From Gemmataceae bacterium (lineage in GTDB: Bacteria; Planctomycetota; Planctomycetia; Gemmatales; Gemmataceae), in contig SIAJ01000003.1 in the NCBI GenBank assembly GCA_009691845.1, positions 97,362 to 161,361 of the forward strand: 64,000 bases of DNA. Reading direction: 5' to 3'. Position numbers and translations under genes: made by a program. This document shows positions 61,485 to 64,000 of this stretch, one piece after another; position 1 is the first letter of the stretch; every line of letters starts with the position of its first letter. The notes beneath the pieces were generated by a model, which had not been told where the DNA came from, did no database searches, and saw nothing but the letters and a program-made list of their open reading frames with translations.

Positions 61485-62320
61485 CGAGGATTCTCGTTGG
61501 CCGTGCCGATCAATGCGGCTCGGATCCGTTCGCACTGGCTAATCAGTGCGGGTAGGTCGTGCAAGGAAATCATGTTTGGCCCATCGCTCGGCGAGGAATC
61601 TGGCTCTGGATGAGTTTCAACGAACACGCCATCGCAACCTGCCGCGATCGCGGCCCGGGCCAGATAGGGCACCATTCGGCGATCACCCCCCGTACGGTCT
61701 CCCTGGCTTCCGGGAGTTTGCACGCTGTGCGTGGCATCGTAAATCACCGGCCGTCCGAGATCCTGCATCCACGGGATCGCTCGCATATCGTTCACAAGGT
61801 TTCCGTAACCAAATGTCGAGCCGCGTTCGGTCAGCAACAGGTTCGGGTTCCCCACCTCGTCCATCTTAGCCACCACGTTCTTCATGTCCCAGGGGGCCAT
61901 GAACTGCCCCTTCTTCACGTTCACGGCTTTTCCGGTTCGACCACAGGCTTGCAGCAGATCGGTTTGACGAGCCAGGAACGCCGGTACTTGTAGCAAATCG
62001 ATCACCTCGACCGCGAGAGCAACCTGAGCCGTTTCGTGAATGTCCGTCGTGATGGGCAGGCCGGTCTTCGCTTTCACGTCAGCCAGGATGCGAAGCCCGC
62101 TCTCCAGACCGACGCCACGAAATGATTTACCGGAGGATCGATTCGCCTTGTCGAATGACGCCTTGAAGACCATCTGAATCCCGAGCTTGGTGGCGATAGC
62201 GACCAGCGTGTCGGCAATCTTTAGCGTCAGGTCGCGGGTCTCGATCACGCATGGACCCGCAATCCACAAAAGCGGCGACCCTCCTCCACATCGGCGATCG
62301 CCAATTTCGACCGCTCGCAT
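61481..62320 (-). CDS. kdsA: 3-deoxy-8-phosphooctulonate synthase
   Basis: Joins arabinose-5-phosphate and phosphoenolpyruvate to Kdo-8-phosphate for the lipopolysaccharide core. 279 residues, the normal length. Features: LLWIAGPCVIETRDLTLKIA, FKASFDKANRSSGKSFRGVG, TDIHETAQVA, NVKKGQFMAPWDMKNVVAKM, LTERGSTFGYGNLVNDMRAI, YDATHSVQTPGSQG. GGGGAGATCAAG before the ATG is a good ribosome-binding site. First gene of a three-gene operon; points to a Gram-negative outer membrane. Confidence 0.96.
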   Translation of the reverse strand: MRAVEIGDRRCGGGSPLLWIAGPCVIETRDLTLKIADTLVAIATKLGIQMVFKASFDKANRSSGKSFRGVGLESGLRILADVKAKTGLPITTDIHETAQVALAVEVIDLLQVPAFLARQTDLLQACGRTGKAVNVKKGQFMAPWDMKNVVAKMDEVGNPNLLLTERGSTFGYGNLVNDMRAIPWMQDLGRPVIYDATHSVQTPGSQGDRTGGDRRMVPYLARAAIAAGCDGVFVETHPEPDSSPSDGPNMISLHDLPALISQCERIRAALIGTANENPR

Positions 62321-62734
62321 CTTGATCTCCCCACGTTTCTACGCACGATCGGAACCGAGTGTTCGCAACGTCTTTGATAGAGAATTCACGGGCCATGTCG
62401 CCTCTCGAAGCGTTCCGGTTGAAAACCTGAACAGACTCAGTCAAAAGAAGCCCACATGGTGCACGAAGCGAGGATGAGATCAGTTGAGAAGTAGTTTTCG
62501 AGGTTCTGGGGGATGTTAAGCGCGGTCAAAAAGTCAGCTGAATCGACCTGCACACCAGAAAGAAGAAATGCCCGTCAAGACGTGAAGGAGCAAAGAAAAG
62601 TGGCATCCGTGCCAAGTTGGGATTCCGTTCCGTCGCATGGTTTACCAGGACTTCTTCCGGACATCAAGTAAGAAAATCTGAAAAAAACAAAGTTCAGTTT
62701 TGGTGAAGGCTCAGCACAACATATCAAGAACCAT
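62321..62734. other. 414-bp gap without a supported gene
   Basis: It should contain the kdsA promoter and the 3' end of the RNA ligase gene. A 52-codon frame at 62513-62671 (plus strand) has a G-run touching its ATG, no membrane segment and low-complexity composition; I do not call it. No palindrome or RNA is evident. Confidence 0.5.
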
Positions 62735-64000
62735 TTATGTGTTTGTAACCCTCAATGCTTCACGGACTTCCGGGTGCGTGGCGAATATTTCACGCACGCG
62801 ATCGATATCTAACTTTCCATCGAAAGCTGAAAAGAATAACGGCGGGAACGGCTCCCTCAGTGCGCGCTGCGCATACTCCTTGCGGACAGCCCGGGGGTCA
62901 TGGCCCGACAAATTCTTTCGCAATTCGTCCGACCGCACTTGAATCCGTGCCCGCAAAGTCTCGCAATCCGACCGGTAGGCCGCGAACGCATCGTAATGCT
63001 CGCGATACAGCGCAAGTAATTCCTCCGGCACCTTTTCCGAGCCGAGCGCCTGCAACTTTTCCTCCATAGCAGGCCAATCGGGAAAACTCGGCCAACCGTC
63101 CAGCATCTCCACGGTCGCGGGATAGGTGCAGCGGACCATCAGCTTCAGCATCCGCAGATAATCCTGCGACTTCACCTTCACGCGATAGACCACTTCGTCG
63201 CCATGCTCGACGACGAGAACGGTCCCCTCCTCGTCCGTGCCGGCCAAGGACGCCAGCAGCGAATCGATCTGCTTCGCCAGCGTCGGCCCATCCGGGCGGA
63301 ATGCGTCGGTTGCGACCAGTCGATGCTCATTCGCGAACCGACGAATTCGTTCGTAGGGCCAATACACGTGCCGCACGGTATCGAACGCTGCCAGCAGCAC
63401 CAGATCGCGACGACCCTTGTAGTCCGTGATGACCCTCGCCTCCGGGTGAAGCAATTCCAAAATCAGCGTGACGCCTTCGAGTTCCGCCCAAGGCTCAACG
63501 AGTTGGGGGTACATAGCCCGTGCCGTCTCACGGGCTGCCGCCAGGTAATCGAACATCCGGGCCTGAGGCGGCGCATCCTCATCCTGGGCCTCGTTCGTCG
63601 GCAGCACCACGCCTTCCAACATGCCGCGTGTGGAAAAGTACACACGGCCATCGTGCTGGAACCGCTGTATCATCGTGCCATCGAACTTGCGCAAGAAATG
63701 AGCCCGCGAGCCGGGCACCTGAAGCGAAACTAAATCGTGCACCGTCACATTGCGTTCGCCGAGATTGTAGATCTTGATCAACGGCAGCGACACCAGCCGA
63801 TACGGATCGCGCCGATAAATGATCCCCTTCGCGAAAAGCTGATGCTCGACCAGCGGCGTGAACAACGCCTTGGTCGCGTTCGCCAGCACCAGCCCGTTTA
63901 CCTCCCGCTTGAGCAGCAATGGATCGCCATCGATGGCCGCGAGAATCTCGTGCGGTCGATCGCGAAGGCTTGCCAGCAGGTGGTCGATGCGGAGACGCAT
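62735..64000 (-). CDS. T4 Rnl1-like RNA ligase (N-terminus at window edge)
   Basis: 421 residues to an ATG at the last base of the window, so the true start may lie beyond. Nucleotidyltransferase motifs of Rnl1-type ATP-dependent RNA ligases appear in order. Motif I is KFDGT with Lys105 as the likely AMP-accepting residue. FSTRGMLEG is at 122-130; motif III is LILELLHPE near 179-187. Motif IV is EEGTVLVV near 257-264 and motif V is KVKSQDY near 275-281. The helical C-terminus would be the specificity domain. The family repairs or joins RNA ends, best known from phage T4, where it heals cut tRNA. No adjacent polynucleotide kinase is seen on this side. Confidence 0.8.
   Translation of the reverse strand: MRLRIDHLLASLRDRPHEILAAIDGDPLLLKREVNGLVLANATKALFTPLVEHQLFAKGIIYRRDPYRLVSLPLIKIYNLGERNVTVHDLVSLQVPGSRAHFLRKFDGTMIQRFQHDGRVYFSTRGMLEGVVLPTNEAQDEDAPPQARMFDYLAAARETARAMYPQLVEPWAELEGVTLILELLHPEARVITDYKGRRDLVLLAAFDTVRHVYWPYERIRRFANEHRLVATDAFRPDGPTLAKQIDSLLASLAGTDEEGTVLVVEHGDEVVYRVKVKSQDYLRMLKLMVRCTYPATVEMLDGWPSFPDWPAMEEKLQALGSEKVPEELLALYREHYDAFAAYRSDCETLRARIQVRSDELRKNLSGHDPRAVRKEYAQRALREPFPPLFFSAFDGKLDIDRVREIFATHPEVREALRVTNT

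Noticed and set aside
62513..62671. 52-codon frame starting MLSAVKK
   Set aside because: The G-run touches the ATG without spacing, composition is not protein-like, and no membrane or signal segment is present.
1..64000. CRISPR array, prophage or insertion-sequence transposase
   Set aside because: No regularly spaced direct repeats, no cas, integrase, capsid or transposase frames were seen in either strand; the repeats found are single palindromes in gaps.

Overview
The window looks like a chromosomal segment of a planctomycete, most likely a Gemmata-like (Gemmataceae) bacterium. The case rests on family content rather than on any marker RNA. It holds a DUF1501 Tat-exported protein, a DUF1559 pseudopilin-like protein beside a small lipoprotein, several BatA/VWA/VIT proteins, PHP (CehA-like) and YVTN/phosphoesterase secreted proteins, a double-length UvrA fusion, HEAT-repeat exported proteins and OprP-like porins. 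It also has kdsA, which implies Kdo and a Gram-negative type envelope. GC is high, and many intergenic gaps carry palindromic elements.

Layout. Positions 1-870 carry the start of a secreted protein, rplU and a tiny membrane protein; 0.87-1.62 kb looks decayed or non-coding. From 1.6 to 18 kb lies a run of mostly minus-strand exported or membrane proteins: squalene-cyclase-like repeats with CXXCH, PHP hydrolase, beta-propeller/phosphoesterase, two VWA membrane proteins, YceH, DUF1501 and VIT-VWA. From 18.3 to 21.9 kb is a plus-strand cassette in which two paralogous SGNH-type proteins flank an MBOAT acyltransferase. Next come a FlgG-like coding region broken by a frame change, and an ECF sigma/anti-sigma pair. 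uvrA fills 24.8-31.7 kb. From 31.7 to 36 kb are a YXWGXL-type secreted protein, a class III aminotransferase overlapping an orphan metal ABC permease, and RNase Z. From 36 to 44.7 kb lie a TPR protein, an exported HEAT protein with an embedded receiver-like domain, lysA, a lipoprotein plus DUF1559 pair, a possible CTG-start mini-lipoprotein, and argH. Two porins follow, then aspS, an esterase-gluconolactonase fusion, a LapA-like protein and a PQQ-dehydrogenase-like protein.

The last part has two tight minus-strand operons. lipA-tmk-holB is joined by two ATGA overlaps. kdsA-lipoprotein-HD hydrolase is joined by one ATGA overlap and a 4-nt gap. Between them are a plus-strand HEAT protein and a degraded hicAB toxin-antitoxin pair. 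The window ends inside or at the start of a T4 Rnl1-like RNA ligase.

Housekeeping functions present: translation (rplU, aspS), lysine and arginine synthesis (lysA, argH), nucleotide supply and replication (tmk, holB), lipoylation (lipA), Kdo synthesis (kdsA), tRNA 3' processing (RNase Z) and DNA repair (uvrA). The rest is mostly cell-envelope and secreted material typical of the phylum. I found no CRISPR array, prophage, intact insertion sequence, rRNA or tRNA. The strongest items for a second look are the frame-split FlgG-like gene, the exported receiver-domain HEAT protein, the SGNH-MBOAT-SGNH cassette, the UvrA fusion with a duplicated C-terminal module, the chromosomal RNA ligase, the dead hicAB pair and the palindromic gap elements.
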